Below are positions 8,452 through 17,135 of a stretch of 58,575 nt of DNA, piece by piece. Source of the stretch: Aquificaceae bacterium (lineage in GTDB: Bacteria; Aquificota; Aquificia; Aquificales; Aquificaceae); contig JALWEG010000002.1 of assembly GCA_027014155.1 (NCBI GenBank), positions 1 through 58,575 of the forward strand, given 5' to 3'. The notes beneath the pieces are model-generated. The model was not told where the DNA came from, did not search any database, and saw only the letters and a list, made by a program, of their open reading frames with translations. Position numbers and translations under genes: made by a program. Positions within the stretch are counted from its first letter, which is position 1. The number at the start of each line of letters is the position of its first letter.

Positions 8452-9558
8452 TTACCTTTCCCTTTCCCCTTTTATGAACTCTTCTACCATTCTCTTGGCC
8501 TGCCAATCGGGGTACTGCACCGGCGGGTGTTTCATTGTGTAGGCGCTGATGGAATACAGAACTCCTCCTATACCCCTGTCCCTTGCCAACTTGACGCACC
8601 TTACGGCCTCAATCATAGAGCCTGCGCTGTTGGGAGAGTCTTCCACATCAAGCTTAAGCTCCGCATACATGGGAACGTCCCCAAAGAGCTTGCCTTCCAT
8701 TCTTATGTAGGCAAGTTTCCTATCCTTGAGCCACGGCACCCAGTCCGAGGGACCTATGTGCACGTTCTCCCAACCTATGTCGTAAGGTAGTATTGATGTA
8801 ACGGCCTCGGTCTTGGACACCTTCTTAGTAGCAAGCCTTGACCTCTCAAGCATGTTAAGGAAATCGGTGTTGCCTCCGAAGTTGAGCTGGTAGGTTCTTT
8901 CAACCTTCACCCCTCTATCCACGAAGAGCTGAACGAGGGTTCTATGGACTATCGTAGCTCCCACTTGAGACTTTATATCGTCTCCAACTACGGGTATTCC
9001 CGCCTCCTCAAACTTTCTCGCCCACTGAGAGTCGGAAACTATAAAGGTGGGCATAGCGTTTATGAAGGACACACCGGCTTCCAGGCAGGCCTGAGCGTAG
9101 AACCTCGCCGCCTCTTCAGCACCTACGGGAACGTAGTTTATCAAAACCTCGGCTCCCGTATCCTTCAATACCCTCACGACATCTTCCAGCTCGTCCTCCT
9201 TCTCTCGGGCTAAGACGAAGGACCTCTCGGGCGGGTAATCTTTCATGTGAGACGCGAGGCCGTCAAGCACTTTACCCATTCTCACTTTAACCCCCAAGTT
9301 AGGAACGTTGGGTTCAAAAACCGCAGTACAGTTGGGCTCCTGGTATATGGCTTCGGATACGTCTTTACCCACCTTCCGTTCGTCTATGTCCCAAGCGGCC
9401 ACCACCTCTATGTCCCAAGGTTTGTAGCCACCTATCTCCTCATGCATCAGGCCGCTGACGTCCACCGTTCCCTTCTTAGCGTAATAGAAGATACCCTGAA
9501 TCAGAGAGCTGGCACAGTTGCCCACACCCGCTATAGCCACCTTTATCTTTTCAGACAC
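8452..9558 (-). CDS. ino1: myo-Inositol-1-phosphate synthase
   Basis: A 368-residue NAD-dependent enzyme converting glucose-6-phosphate to inositol-1-phosphate. The Rossmann start KVAIAGVGNCASSLIQGI is clear, and NFGGNTDFLNM and KSQVGATIVHR match the inositol-phosphate-synthase family of actinobacteria and archaea. The longer frame begins at 9591, but the GTG at 9558-9556 follows GGAGGT and puts the Rossmann motif at the N-terminus, so it was chosen. In hyperthermophiles the product can feed di-myo-inositol-phosphate, a heat-protective solute, or inositol phospholipid; which applies here is not shown. Confidence 0.93.
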   Translation of the reverse strand: MSEKIKVAIAGVGNCASSLIQGIFYYAKKGTVDVSGLMHEEIGGYKPWDIEVVAAWDIDERKVGKDVSEAIYQEPNCTAVFEPNVPNLGVKVRMGKVLDGLASHMKDYPPERSFVLAREKEDELEDVVRVLKDTGAEVLINYVPVGAEEAARFYAQACLEAGVSFINAMPTFIVSDSQWARKFEEAGIPVVGDDIKSQVGATIVHRTLVQLFVDRGVKVERTYQLNFGGNTDFLNMLERSRLATKKVSKTEAVTSILPYDIGWENVHIGPSDWVPWLKDRKLAYIRMEGKLFGDVPMYAELKLDVEDSPNSAGSMIEAVRCVKLARDRGIGGVLYSISAYTMKHPPVQYPDWQAKRMVEEFIKGERER

Positions 9559-9634
9559 CTTATAACCTCCAACCCATCCCGCAGACGGCAAACTTTAGCA
9601 CCTCAAGCAACGCGGGATAGATAAGCGTATTCCT

Positions 9635-9640
9635 ATTATA
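9635..9640 (-). promoter_or_regulatory. Putative -10 hexamer for ino1-ffh-mat
   Basis: A perfect TATAAT on the minus strand within GGGTATAATAGG, 77 bases before the ino1 GTG. No convincing -35 hexamer is visible at 16-18 bases; TTATTA is the nearest. The 187-base gap between ino1 and the disulfide oxidoreductase gene is the only place for divergent promoters. Confidence 0.4.
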
Positions 9641-9684
9641 CCCTTTTGGATTATATTAATAAGGTGATTTTTGGGCAGCCGAAC

Positions 9685-9712
9685 TTGTAATATTAGGATA
9701 TTCTAATATATT
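9685..9712 (+). promoter_or_regulatory. Promoter with embedded palindrome upstream of the disulfide oxidoreductase
   Basis: TTGTAA (9685-9690) and TATATT (9707-9712) are spaced by 16 bases. The spacer carries TATTAGGATATTCTAATA (9691-9708), which matches its own reverse complement at 16 of 18 positions. A palindrome sitting between -35 and -10 is the usual place for a repressor or MerR-type activator. The AT-rich context weakens it. Confidence 0.45.
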
Positions 9713-9745
9713 AATATTGTTAACTCTGCATGGAGGTATGAGAAA

Positions 9746-10417
9746 ATGCTATTGGGATTAGATGTCAGGACTCAGATAAAGGAGCTTTTTGATAAGGAGT
9801 TCAAAGAGCCGGTGAAACTCACCCTGTTCTCACAGGCGATAGCCTGCGAATCCTGCGAGACTGCGGAGGCATTGCTCAAGGAGCTGGTGGACGCGGCAGG
9901 CGAAGGTAGGCTTTCCTTAGAGATATACAGTCCCTTGGTAGATAAGGAGGAAGCCGAAAAGAGGAAGGTAGAGAGGGTTCCCACGATAATAATAGAGGGA
10001 GATAAGGATTACGGGATAAGATACGTGGGTCTGCCCGCCGGGTTGGAGTTCAGCACGCTGGTTCAAGGGATACTGGACGTATCTCGCAGAGAACCCAAGC
10101 TTTCCGAGAGAACCCTGGAATTTCTCTCCCAGGTGGACATACCCATAGAGCTTATGGTTTTCGTCACCCAATCTTGCGGATACTGTCCCGCGGCTGCGAC
10201 GATGGCATGGAAGTTCGCCATGGCAAACGACAACATAACCGCGACCGTGATAGATGCCGGCGAGAATCAGGACCTGGCACAGCTCTATCAGGTAGTAGGA
10301 GTTCCCAAGATAGTTATAAACAGGGGCGTTGCCGAGTTCGTGGGTGCACAGCCCGAAGAGGCCTTCTTAGGGTACGTGTCCGCCGTGTATGATAAACTCA
10401 AGAAGGAGAATGGATAG
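9746..10417 (+). CDS. Protein disulfide oxidoreductase (double thioredoxin fold)
   Basis: A 223-residue protein made of two thioredoxin folds. The N-terminal fold has CESC (residues 34-37) and the C-terminal fold CGYC followed by Pro (144-148); each has a cis-Pro segment (RVPTIII, GVPKIVI). This is the PDO family of thermophilic archaea and Aquifex, which makes and shuffles cytoplasmic disulfides and can work as a peroxiredoxin partner. Lack of a signal peptide supports a cytoplasmic location. The TPR gene downstream overlaps it by 8 bases. Confidence 0.93.
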   Translation: MLLGLDVRTQIKELFDKEFKEPVKLTLFSQAIACESCETAEALLKELVDAAGEGRLSLEIYSPLVDKEEAEKRKVERVPTIIIEGDKDYGIRYVGLPAGLEFSTLVQGILDVSRREPKLSERTLEFLSQVDIPIELMVFVTQSCGYCPAAATMAWKFAMANDNITATVIDAGENQDLAQLYQVVGVPKIVINRGVAEFVGAQPEEAFLGYVSAVYDKLKKENG

Positions 10418-10730
10418 GTTAGAGTATTTTAAGGCTCTCCTAAAAGACGCTCCCGATAACCCGATGGTGCATTACTCCCTCGCACAGGAGTACTACAAAC
10501 TGGGGGATTACGAGAGGGCCATAGAACACATGGAGAGGTATCTTAACCTGAACGAGGACGAAGGGGCAGCCTACAGAATACTGGCGAAGTGCTACGAGGA
10601 GTTGGGAGACTTTCAAAGGGCCGTAAAGGTTCTGCAAGAGGGGATTGAGAGAGCCATGAGGAATAACCACCCCTCAATGGCCCAAGAGTACAGAAATTGG
10701 ATACAAGAGTTGCAAAATACGTCCTTTTAG
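10410..10730 (+). CDS. Small TPR-repeat protein
   Basis: A 106-residue protein consisting almost entirely of tetratricopeptide repeats: MVHYSLAQEYYKLGDYERAIEHMERYLNL, then AYRILAKCYEELGDFQRAVKVLQEGI. The open frame starts at 10389, but the ATG at 10410 (MDRLEYF) lies just behind AAGGAG and overlaps the preceding stop, so it is the better start. TPRs mediate protein contacts; no partner can be named. Coupled to the disulfide oxidoreductase gene. Confidence 0.8.
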   Translation: MDRLEYFKALLKDAPDNPMVHYSLAQEYYKLGDYERAIEHMERYLNLNEDEGAAYRILAKCYEELGDFQRAVKVLQEGIERAMRNNHPSMAQEYRNWIQELQNTSF

Positions 10731-11464
10731 CTCTACTTCTGCTCTCGCAGGCCTCCTTTTCCCAACAACTCAAGGTGTGCTACAGAATCTATTACCTTTT
10801 CTTCCCCGTGGCGGACAACTGCACCGAATACAAGGTAGATGGGAACGAGTTAATCATTGAAGCCTTTGCAAAAACGGTAGTGCTGGGGAAACTGGTAAAG
10901 CCCATACACAACTGGGGTGTTGCCATCTCTGAGCTGGACACCTTAAAACCTAAGAAGTTCCTCTTTTACCAAAGGGAAGGCTCATTTAAAAGAGACCACA
11001 CCTACGATTTTTACGACGGCCTCGTAAAGGTGAGAATAACCAAGTATAAAAAGAACTCGGATAAGGTGGAAAAGGTCGTTGAGCGCCTGCTAAAAGTGGG
11101 AGAGTCTGTAGACCCCTTCACGGCTTCGGTGGCAATATACAGGAGCATTCCTACAAAAAAGGAAGGCAAGGTGGAAATCTTTTACGACGGGAGGAAACAG
11201 AGCGTTGACTACAGGCTTGCGGGAGAGGAGAAGATAGACACAGACCTGGGAAGTTTCAACACCTGGAAGGTGGAATTGTCTCCCAAGATAGCTACTAAGG
11301 GCCTTTTGCGTCCCAGAGGCAAGTGGATTCTGTGGATAGACAGGGAGAGGAAGGTGCCCGTAAAGCTAAAGGTGTCCTTCGTTATAGGCACAGCCGTAGG
11401 AGAGATTTACAAGCTGGAGGGTAATGAGCACCTGTTTAGCAACAGTTTGGTAAACTTGAAATAA
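10697..11464 (+). CDS. Exported DUF3108-like protein
   Basis: A 255-residue protein with a signal peptide (residues 7-22, YVLLALLLLSQASFSQ) and then a beta-rich body. Segments such as VDYRLAGEEKIDTDLGSFNTWKVEL and GKWILWIDRERKVPVKLKV are like DUF3108 domains of periplasmic or outer-membrane-associated proteins. It probably begins at a TTG inside the end of the TPR gene (overlap 34 bases); no clear ribosome site was found, so the start is uncertain. Function unknown. Confidence 0.7.
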   Translation: MDTRVAKYVLLALLLLSQASFSQQLKVCYRIYYLFFPVADNCTEYKVDGNELIIEAFAKTVVLGKLVKPIHNWGVAISELDTLKPKKFLFYQREGSFKRDHTYDFYDGLVKVRITKYKKNSDKVEKVVERLLKVGESVDPFTASVAIYRSIPTKKEGKVEIFYDGRKQSVDYRLAGEEKIDTDLGSFNTWKVELSPKIATKGLLRPRGKWILWIDRERKVPVKLKVSFVIGTAVGEIYKLEGNEHLFSNSLVNLK

Positions 11465-11493
11465 GAGCCTGAAAATATAAGGAGGGACTCGGT

Positions 11494-11748
11494 ATGTTCG
11501 TTCTTGCCATTTTGCTCTTGGTTTCTATGTCCTGGGCATCTTCGTGGCAGAGCTGTGTGGAAGGAGCCGTGGACTTAGAGAAAGCAGTTAAAAACGCTGT
11601 GCCCCACACGGGGAAGGTGTACGCCGTTAAGCTTTACCTCAAAAAGAAAACGGGAGAGTGCCTTTACAGCGTTAGAGGAATCAAGGGCTACGCTACCGTA
11701 GATGCGAGCACAGGTGAGGTTATAAGGTTTACCAAGCGCAAAAAGTAA
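11494..11748 (+). CDS. Small secreted PepSY-like protein
   Basis: An 84-residue protein with a signal peptide (FVLAILLLVSMSWA) and a single mature domain. The pattern GKVYAVKLYLKKKTGECLY...GYATVDASTGEVIRF resembles a PepSY unit, in which the DASTGEV turn is typical. AAGGAGG precedes the ATG at a good distance. Two cysteines in the mature part could form a disulfide. Function unknown; PepSY proteins are often protease inhibitors or parts of envelope proteins. Confidence 0.7.
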   Translation: MFVLAILLLVSMSWASSWQSCVEGAVDLEKAVKNAVPHTGKVYAVKLYLKKKTGECLYSVRGIKGYATVDASTGEVIRFTKRKK

Positions 11749-11766
11749 ATATAATAATTTCCGTAA

Positions 11767-11853
11767 GCCGGAGTGGCGGAACTGGCAGACGCGGTGGATT
11801 CAAAATCCTCTGCCCGCAAGGGCGTGCGGGTTCGACTCCCGCCTCCGGCACCA
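11767..11853 (+). tRNA. tRNA-Leu(CAA)
   Basis: GCCGGAG (11767-11773) pairs with CTCCGGC (11843-11849); A discriminator and encoded CCA follow. The anticodon loop TTCAAAA gives anticodon CAA. A long variable arm GCCC-GCAA-GGGC with a stable GCAA tetraloop marks it as class II leucine tRNA. The T arm GCGGGTTCGACTCCCGC is perfect. The anticodon stem GTGGA/TCCTC has a U-U mismatch at 28-42. It lies just before coaBC. Confidence 0.95.
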
Positions 11854-11858
11854 AAAAT

Positions 11859-13019
11859 ATGAAGCGCAACGTTCTCTTAGGAATAACGGGGGGCATAGCC
11901 GCCTACAAGTCCGCCTACCTTGTAAGGGAGCTGAGAAAGAAGAACTTCAACGTGAAGGTAATCATGAGTCCGTACGCCAAAGAGTTTGTATCCCCCATGA
12001 CCTTTGAAACCCTTTCCGGAAACAGAGTCTATATCGGTTGGGAAGAGGAACCGTTAGCTCACATAAAGCTCGCACGCTGGGCGGACATCTTCTTGATAGC
12101 GCCCTGCACCGTTAACACCCTCTCAAAGCTCGCCTGCGGGATAGCGGACAACCTCCTGCTGACAACGGCACTTGCACACGATAGACCGATTCTCATAGCA
12201 CCTGCGGCCAACACGGTTATGTATAAGAATCCCGCGGTGCAGGAAAACATAAAAAGATTAAAGGGTATGGGACACATAATCGTAGAGCCTGAAAGGGGAG
12301 TTCTCGCCTGCGAGGAGGTAGGAGAGGGGAAGTTGGCCGACACCGAAAGGTTGATAGACTGGATTTTTTATTCCTTAGAAGATAAACCGCTTCGCGGTAA
12401 GAGAGTTTTGATAACCTGCGGTGCGACGAGAGAATACATAGACCCGGTCAGGTTCATATCCAACGACGCCAGCGGCGAGATGGGCTTTTCTCTCGCAAGG
12501 ATAGCCAGGTGGTGGGGCGCAGACGTCAAGGTGATAGCCGGCTTCACCACGGCAAAGGAGCCACCGGAGGTAGAGCTGATAAAGACCCTCTCCGTGGAAG
12601 AGATGCACAGAGCGGTTATGGATAACTTAGGGTGGGCGCAACTGATAATCATGAACGCCGCCGTCTCCGACTTTGTTCCCAAAGAGACCGCCACAAGAAA
12701 GATAAAAAAGAGAGAGAGCCTAACCTTAGAGCTAATAAAGGGCAAAGACATACTAAAAGACCTGGGCAAAAGGAAGGGAAACAGATTTCTGGTAGGCTTC
12801 GCTCTGGAAACGGACAACCTGATTGAGAACGCCAAAAGGAAGCTGCTGGACAAGAACTTAGACATGATAGTGGCAAACCCTACAGGTGCCATAGGAAGAG
12901 GAGGAGAGTACGAGGGCGTAGTAATCACCAAAACCGCAGAGGAGAGGATAAGCGCACGCACCAAGATGGAAGGCGCCAGGAAGATTCTGAAACTCGTTTG
13001 TGATAACATATCCTTATGA
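11859..13019 (+). CDS. coaBC: Phosphopantothenoylcysteine decarboxylase / phosphopantothenate-cysteine ligase
   Basis: A 386-residue bifunctional coenzyme A biosynthesis enzyme. The N-terminal flavoprotein domain (CoaC) starts [14 protein letters not shown] and has [14 protein letters not shown] and [10 protein letters not shown]. The C-terminal ligase (CoaB) begins near 180 with [19 protein letters not shown] and [12 protein letters not shown]. The ATG lies only 5 bases after the encoded CCA of tRNA-Leu and has no ribosome site, so processing of a joint transcript would leave a nearly leaderless mRNA. Its end overlaps glyA as ATGA. Confidence 0.96.
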   Translation: MKRNVLLGITGGIAAYKSAYLVRELRKKNFNVKVIMSPYAKEFVSPMTFETLSGNRVYIGWEEEPLAHIKLARWADIFLIAPCTVNTLSKLACGIADNLLLTTALAHDRPILIAPAANTVMYKNPAVQENIKRLKGMGHIIVEPERGVLACEEVGEGKLADTERLIDWIFYSLEDKPLRGKRVLITCGATREYIDPVRFISNDASGEMGFSLARIARWWGADVKVIAGFTTAKEPPEVELIKTLSVEEMHRAVMDNLGWAQLIIMNAAVSDFVPKETATRKIKKRESLTLELIKGKDILKDLGKRKGNRFLVGFALETDNLIENAKRKLLDKNLDMIVANPTGAIGRGGEYEGVVITKTAEERISARTKMEGARKILKLVCDNISL

Positions 13020-14302
13020 GACATATACTTGAAGCAGACCCCGAGATATTTCAAGTAATAGTCAAGGAGTACGAGAGGCAGTTTTACCATCTGGAAATGA
13101 TAGCCTCCGAAAACTTTACCTCTCTGGCGGTTATGGAAGCTCAGGGCTCCGTTTTAACTAACAAGTACGCGGAGGGACTTCCCTTCAAGAGGTATTACGG
13201 CGGGTGCGAGTTCGTAGATGTGGCCGAAGACTTAGCTATAAAAAGGGCTAAAGAACTCTTCGGTGCCGAACATGCCAACGTTCAACCCCACTCGGGTTCT
13301 CAAGCCAACATGGCCGTTTACATGGCGGTGCTTGAGCCGGGAGACACGATAATGGGTATGAACCTCGCCCACGGAGGACACCTTACCCACGGTGCACCGG
13401 TCAACTTTTCGGGTAAGGTATTCAACGTAGTCCAATACGGAGTCAATCAAGAGACCGAACTGATAGATTACGACCAGATGTACAAGCTGGCAAAGGAGCA
13501 CAAACCCAAACTCATAGTGGGTGGAGCTTCCGCCTACCCTCGGGTAATAGACTGGGCGAAGATGAGGGAGATTGCCGACGATGTGGGCGCTCTGCTGATG
13601 GTGGATATGGCCCACTACGCGGGATTGATAGCGGGAGGCGAGTATCCCAATCCGGTGCCTTACGCCCACTTCACCACCTCAACCACCCACAAGACCCTGA
13701 GGGGGCCAAGAAGCGGATTTATCCTATGCAAGGAAGAGTTCGCCAAGCAGATAGATAAGACGGTATTTCCGGGCATACAAGGGGGACCCCTCATGCACGT
13801 GATAGCGGCCAAGGCCATAGCCTTCAAGGAGGCCATGAGTCAAGAGTTCAAAGAGTACGCCCGCCAGACCGTAAAGAACGCAAAAGCTTTGGCCGAGGAG
13901 CTTATGAGGGAGGGCTTTAAGGTAGTCTCGGGAGGGACGGACAGCCACATAGTCCTCGTTGACCTAAGAAACTTCAACATCACAGGAAAGCAGGCGGAAG
14001 AGGCTTTGGGAAGAGCCAACATAACCGTGAACAAGAACGCCGTTCCCTTTGACCCGCTCAAGCCCTGGATAACGAGCGGTATAAGGATTGGAACTCCCGC
14101 CTTGACGACGAGAGGCATGAAGGAAGACGAAATGAGAACTATAGCCAAGTTTATAAGCAGCATCATTAAGGATATAGACAACGACGAGCTTATAAGCCGC
14201 GTAAGGGAAGAGGTAAGGGAACTCTGCGATAGATTCCCTCTCTATCCTGAACTCAAGGGGGTGATAGATGGGCTTTATAATAGCAAGACAGCCGATATTT
14301 AA
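13016..14302 (+). CDS. glyA: Serine hydroxymethyltransferase
   Basis: A 428-residue PLP enzyme interconverting serine and glycine with tetrahydrofolate as one-carbon carrier. Typical segments: [18 protein letters not shown] and [20 protein letters not shown], and [14 protein letters not shown] with the PLP-binding lysine; length is standard. ATG overlaps the coaBC stop by four bases. Its end overlaps the EAL/HDOD gene by 35 bases. Cytoplasmic. Confidence 0.97.
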   Translation: MRHILEADPEIFQVIVKEYERQFYHLEMIASENFTSLAVMEAQGSVLTNKYAEGLPFKRYYGGCEFVDVAEDLAIKRAKELFGAEHANVQPHSGSQANMAVYMAVLEPGDTIMGMNLAHGGHLTHGAPVNFSGKVFNVVQYGVNQETELIDYDQMYKLAKEHKPKLIVGGASAYPRVIDWAKMREIADDVGALLMVDMAHYAGLIAGGEYPNPVPYAHFTTSTTHKTLRGPRSGFILCKEEFAKQIDKTVFPGIQGGPLMHVIAAKAIAFKEAMSQEFKEYARQTVKNAKALAEELMREGFKVVSGGTDSHIVLVDLRNFNITGKQAEEALGRANITVNKNAVPFDPLKPWITSGIRIGTPALTTRGMKEDEMRTIAKFISSIIKDIDNDELISRVREEVRELCDRFPLYPELKGVIDGLYNSKTADI

Positions 14303-15500
14303 CAAAGACGGGGAGATTTTTGCTTACGAGGTGTATCTTAGAAAGTCCTCTAACCTGAATAAGTATCCGCCGGATATTCCTTTCAACAAGGCTACCTATA
14401 TACTGGCAGAGATACTATCGGAGTTCGGTATAGACAGAGCGGGGAACGGTAAAAAGGTCATAATGAACGTCTCCCTTGATTCGCTTTTGAACAAAACCCT
14501 TGATATACTTGACATAACGAGGCTCGGCTTTGAACTCATACCATCTCAGATAGATATAGGCAAGGCGGTTTACCAAAACATAATTAGGAAGATAGAAGAA
14601 CTTAGGTCCAAAAGGGTTTTAATAGTATTGAATGAAGAGCTCTACTCCTCAAAGTACCTGGAACTGTTCAAGCTAAGCGACGTTGTTGAAATCTTCGCTA
14701 AGAACTTTACGGAGGAAAGGGCCGAGGGTATAAAAAGAAACGGCAAAAAACTCCTTGTCAGTATGATAGAGACCGAAGAACAGAGGAAGGCGGTAGAACC
14801 CTTCGCCGACTACTTTGAGGGCAACCTGCTGGGCAAACCGCAAATAGTTAAAGAGTTTGAAATAGCTCCCTTCTTGAAGAGCACGCTGATGAGACTCATA
14901 GCGGCTCTCAACAGTGCAGAGAGCCTTAAGGAGTTTGCTCAGATAATAGAGAGCGACGTGGGAATGGCGGCAAAGCTCCTGCGTTTTGTGAACTCGGCCT
15001 ACTTCGTCCGCAGGAAGGAGATTACCGATATATATCAGGCTTGCTCCTACATAGGCATGGAAAACTTAAAGAAGTTCGTCCTGCTGCTTGCCACCAACGA
15101 TTACGTGGTAGTGGAGAATCCCGACCTCTGGAAGAGGTCCTTAATCAGAGCCATAATCGCCGAAGAGCTTGCCAAGAAGATAAATCCATCTATAAAGAAC
15201 GAGGCATACATAGCCGGGCTCTTTTCTATGATAGAAGAGATACTTAACGTGGACAAGATACAGTTCTTTAAAGAGACTGGCGTTGACGAAAAAATCATAA
15301 AGGCCTTTACGGGTGAAGAGAAGCTCTTAGGCCAAATACTGACCATGTCAATAGCCCTTGAAGATGCTTACCAGCGGGGAACCGAGGCCTTAACCTCTCT
15401 GACAGAGGAGATATCAGAGCAGGTAAATATACCCGCCATAGAGCTTGAGATAATAGTAAACGATGCTGTAAAGCAGGCTGAGGATATAATCAGGATTTAG
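14268..15500 (+). CDS. EAL-HDOD signalling protein (YuxH type)
   Basis: A 410-residue protein. Residues 1-200 are a reduced EAL-like domain opening [22 protein letters not shown], and from about 205 to 400 is an HDOD domain ([29 protein letters not shown]). The EAL motif itself is altered to EVY, so phosphodiesterase activity on c-di-GMP is unlikely; such proteins are generally regulatory or scaffold proteins. It starts inside the end of glyA. It converges on and overlaps the rhodanese gene by 11 bases. Confidence 0.88.
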   Translation: MGFIIARQPIFNKDGEIFAYEVYLRKSSNLNKYPPDIPFNKATYILAEILSEFGIDRAGNGKKVIMNVSLDSLLNKTLDILDITRLGFELIPSQIDIGKAVYQNIIRKIEELRSKRVLIVLNEELYSSKYLELFKLSDVVEIFAKNFTEERAEGIKRNGKKLLVSMIETEEQRKAVEPFADYFEGNLLGKPQIVKEFEIAPFLKSTLMRLIAALNSAESLKEFAQIIESDVGMAAKLLRFVNSAYFVRRKEITDIYQACSYIGMENLKKFVLLLATNDYVVVENPDLWKRSLIRAIIAEELAKKINPSIKNEAYIAGLFSMIEEILNVDKIQFFKETGVDEKIIKAFTGEEKLLGQILTMSIALEDAYQRGTEALTSLTEEISEQVNIPAIELEIIVNDAVKQAEDIIRI

Positions 15501-15813
15501 GCATACCCGACTCTCTGTCGTAGGGCCAAGATATAATTCCACCTGCCAGGTTGTAGGCTTCGTATCCCAGCTGTCTCAAAAAGTAAGTTGCAAAAGCGCT
15601 GCGTTCCCCGCTCCTGCAATAGACTATGTACTTCTTGTCCTTAGGAAGGTTTTGGGCTTCAAACCTCAGGTTGTCCAAAGGTATAAGCTCCGAGTTGGGA
15701 ATCCTGACCTGTATATGCTCGGGCGGCGTCCTAACGTCCAACAGAACAACGTTCTCTTCTTTATCAAGGATTTCTTTTGCCTCTTCTGGATTGACCTCTG
15801 GAACGTTAAACAT
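15490..15813 (-). CDS. Rhodanese-domain protein
   Basis: A 107-residue single-domain rhodanese. The active loop is YCRSGERS with the persulfide-carrying Cys66, and VVLLDVRTPPEH and AYNLAGGIISW are the flanking family motifs. It transfers sulfane sulfur; a sulfur-oxidising lifestyle would fit, but the acceptor is not shown. It lies 15 bases after panD on the same strand. Confidence 0.92.
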   Translation of the reverse strand: MFNVPEVNPEEAKEILDKEENVVLLDVRTPPEHIQVRIPNSELIPLDNLRFEAQNLPKDKKYIVYCRSGERSAFATYFLRQLGYEAYNLAGGIISWPYDRESGMPKS

Positions 15814-15828
15814 CTATATGACCTCCGG

Positions 15829-16218
15829 TTAAAGGATTTTCTCCATGAAGGCTTCCACGTCTCTACACACGGACTTTACGCGGTTGCTCTCATCAACGTA
15901 AACCAGCACTGGCTGGTAGCTCTCAAGCTCCTCTTCCGAGTACTCTGCGTAAGAGGCTATGATTATCAGGTCTCCCTTCTCTCCCAACCTCGCTGCCGCA
16001 CCGTTGAGCCTAACCTCTCCGGAACCCGCAGGTGCAGGTATAACGTAAGTTGAGAATCTCGCTCCGTTGTTTATGTTGTAAACCTCTATCCTCTCAAAGG
16101 GAAGCAGATTGGCCAAGCTCATCAGTTCCTCGTCCAGCGATAGGCTACCCTCGTAGTGAAGTTCCGCACCGGTTACCGTTAACCTGTGCACCTTAGACTT
16201 GAGCATGCTCCTTCTCAT
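15829..16218 (-). CDS. panD: Aspartate 1-decarboxylase precursor
   Basis: A 129-residue proenzyme. It self-cleaves at Gly24-Ser25 within [10 protein letters not shown] to make the pyruvoyl group, then converts aspartate to beta-alanine for pantothenate. The opening [18 protein letters not shown] and NNGARFSTY and [21 protein letters not shown] are standard. The start could be the Met at residue 1 or 5 (MLKSKV); the difference is four residues. Beta-alanine feeds the pathway completed by coaBC nearby. Confidence 0.96.
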   Translation of the reverse strand: MRRSMLKSKVHRLTVTGAELHYEGSLSLDEELMSLANLLPFERIEVYNINNGARFSTYVIPAPAGSGEVRLNGAAARLGEKGDLIIIASYAEYSEEELESYQPVLVYVDESNRVKSVCRDVEAFMEKIL

Positions 16219-16398
16219 GAACGCCCTCCAGAAACTCCAAAAGGAAATAAATAATAATATACTAAAGTGCTTATATGCAACTATGATTTACCATCATGTA
16301 AGCGCTACTTAGGCAACCTTCCACCTCTTCGTGTTTGCACTTCGGAAAGGCAGACATTAGAATAATACTTGTGAACGTTTCTTAAGGAGGGGCGTGAT

Positions 16399-17133
16399 AT
16401 GCAGGTTATAGAAAAAGATATGATAGACCCTTTCTGGTATAGGAATTACACCCACACTCAACTGCTGACCGATATGTTCTTCTCCTCCCTAAAGGAAAGG
16501 TTCCCCAACAAGTTTGAGGAGCTGATGTCCTTGGTTGAAAAGGGGGATGGGGAGATATACAAAAGCACGGACAGGTACTTCATCGGCATAAAAGACCCTG
16601 AAGTGGCACAGGAGTTTAGCACTCTCTTCAAGCAGCTAAGAGACAGATACGGAGCTGAGGCTGTATATACAAACGCCAAGAAGTATGACATACCCCTATC
16701 CGACGAGTTTGAGCTTCCGCCGCTGCCCGAGGGAGCGGTTGAGATAGATTTGGACAAAGAGAGCGCCTTCTACTTCCTGAGAAAGTACACGGCCATACAT
16801 AGGGATAGTGAGGAATACAACGTTTCCCTTGAGGACGTGTTCGCCGGAGTGGTGGGCGTAGAGGAACCCTCTTCTCCGCCAGACACGTCAACAACACCTC
16901 CGTCTGAAAACGGGAACGTAGGAGGAAGGGACCTCCCCCCTGAAGGTTCAACCGGTGGAAGAGATGCAAGTCCTCCCTCTCAAGATGGCGTCGCCGGTGG
17001 TAGGGACGTTCCCTCCACAGGTGGCAACGATGTATCCTTAGCCGAGCTTGAAAAGAGGATTAAGGAGGTAATAGCCAAGTACCAGTTGCCGGTGGATAAG
17101 ATAGTTAAAGAGATAATAGACGTAATAACCTGA
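16399..17133 (+). CDS. Orphan protein with a GGRD-repeat linker
   Basis: A 244-residue protein that I do not recognise. Residues 1-150 look globular and acidic. Residues 155-215 form a Pro/Ser/Gly-rich linker containing VGGRDLPP, TGGRDASPP, AGGRDVPS and TGGNDVS, a short degenerate repeat. The last 30 residues (LAELEKRIKEVIAKYQL...) form an amphipathic helix. AAGGAGG precedes the ATG. No signal peptide or membrane segment. The 180-base gap upstream must hold its promoter and that of panD. Confidence 0.7.
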   Translation: MQVIEKDMIDPFWYRNYTHTQLLTDMFFSSLKERFPNKFEELMSLVEKGDGEIYKSTDRYFIGIKDPEVAQEFSTLFKQLRDRYGAEAVYTNAKKYDIPLSDEFELPPLPEGAVEIDLDKESAFYFLRKYTAIHRDSEEYNVSLEDVFAGVVGVEEPSSPPDTSTTPPSENGNVGGRDLPPEGSTGGRDASPPSQDGVAGGRDVPSTGGNDVSLAELEKRIKEVIAKYQLPVDKIVKEIIDVIT

Positions 17134-17135
17134 GA

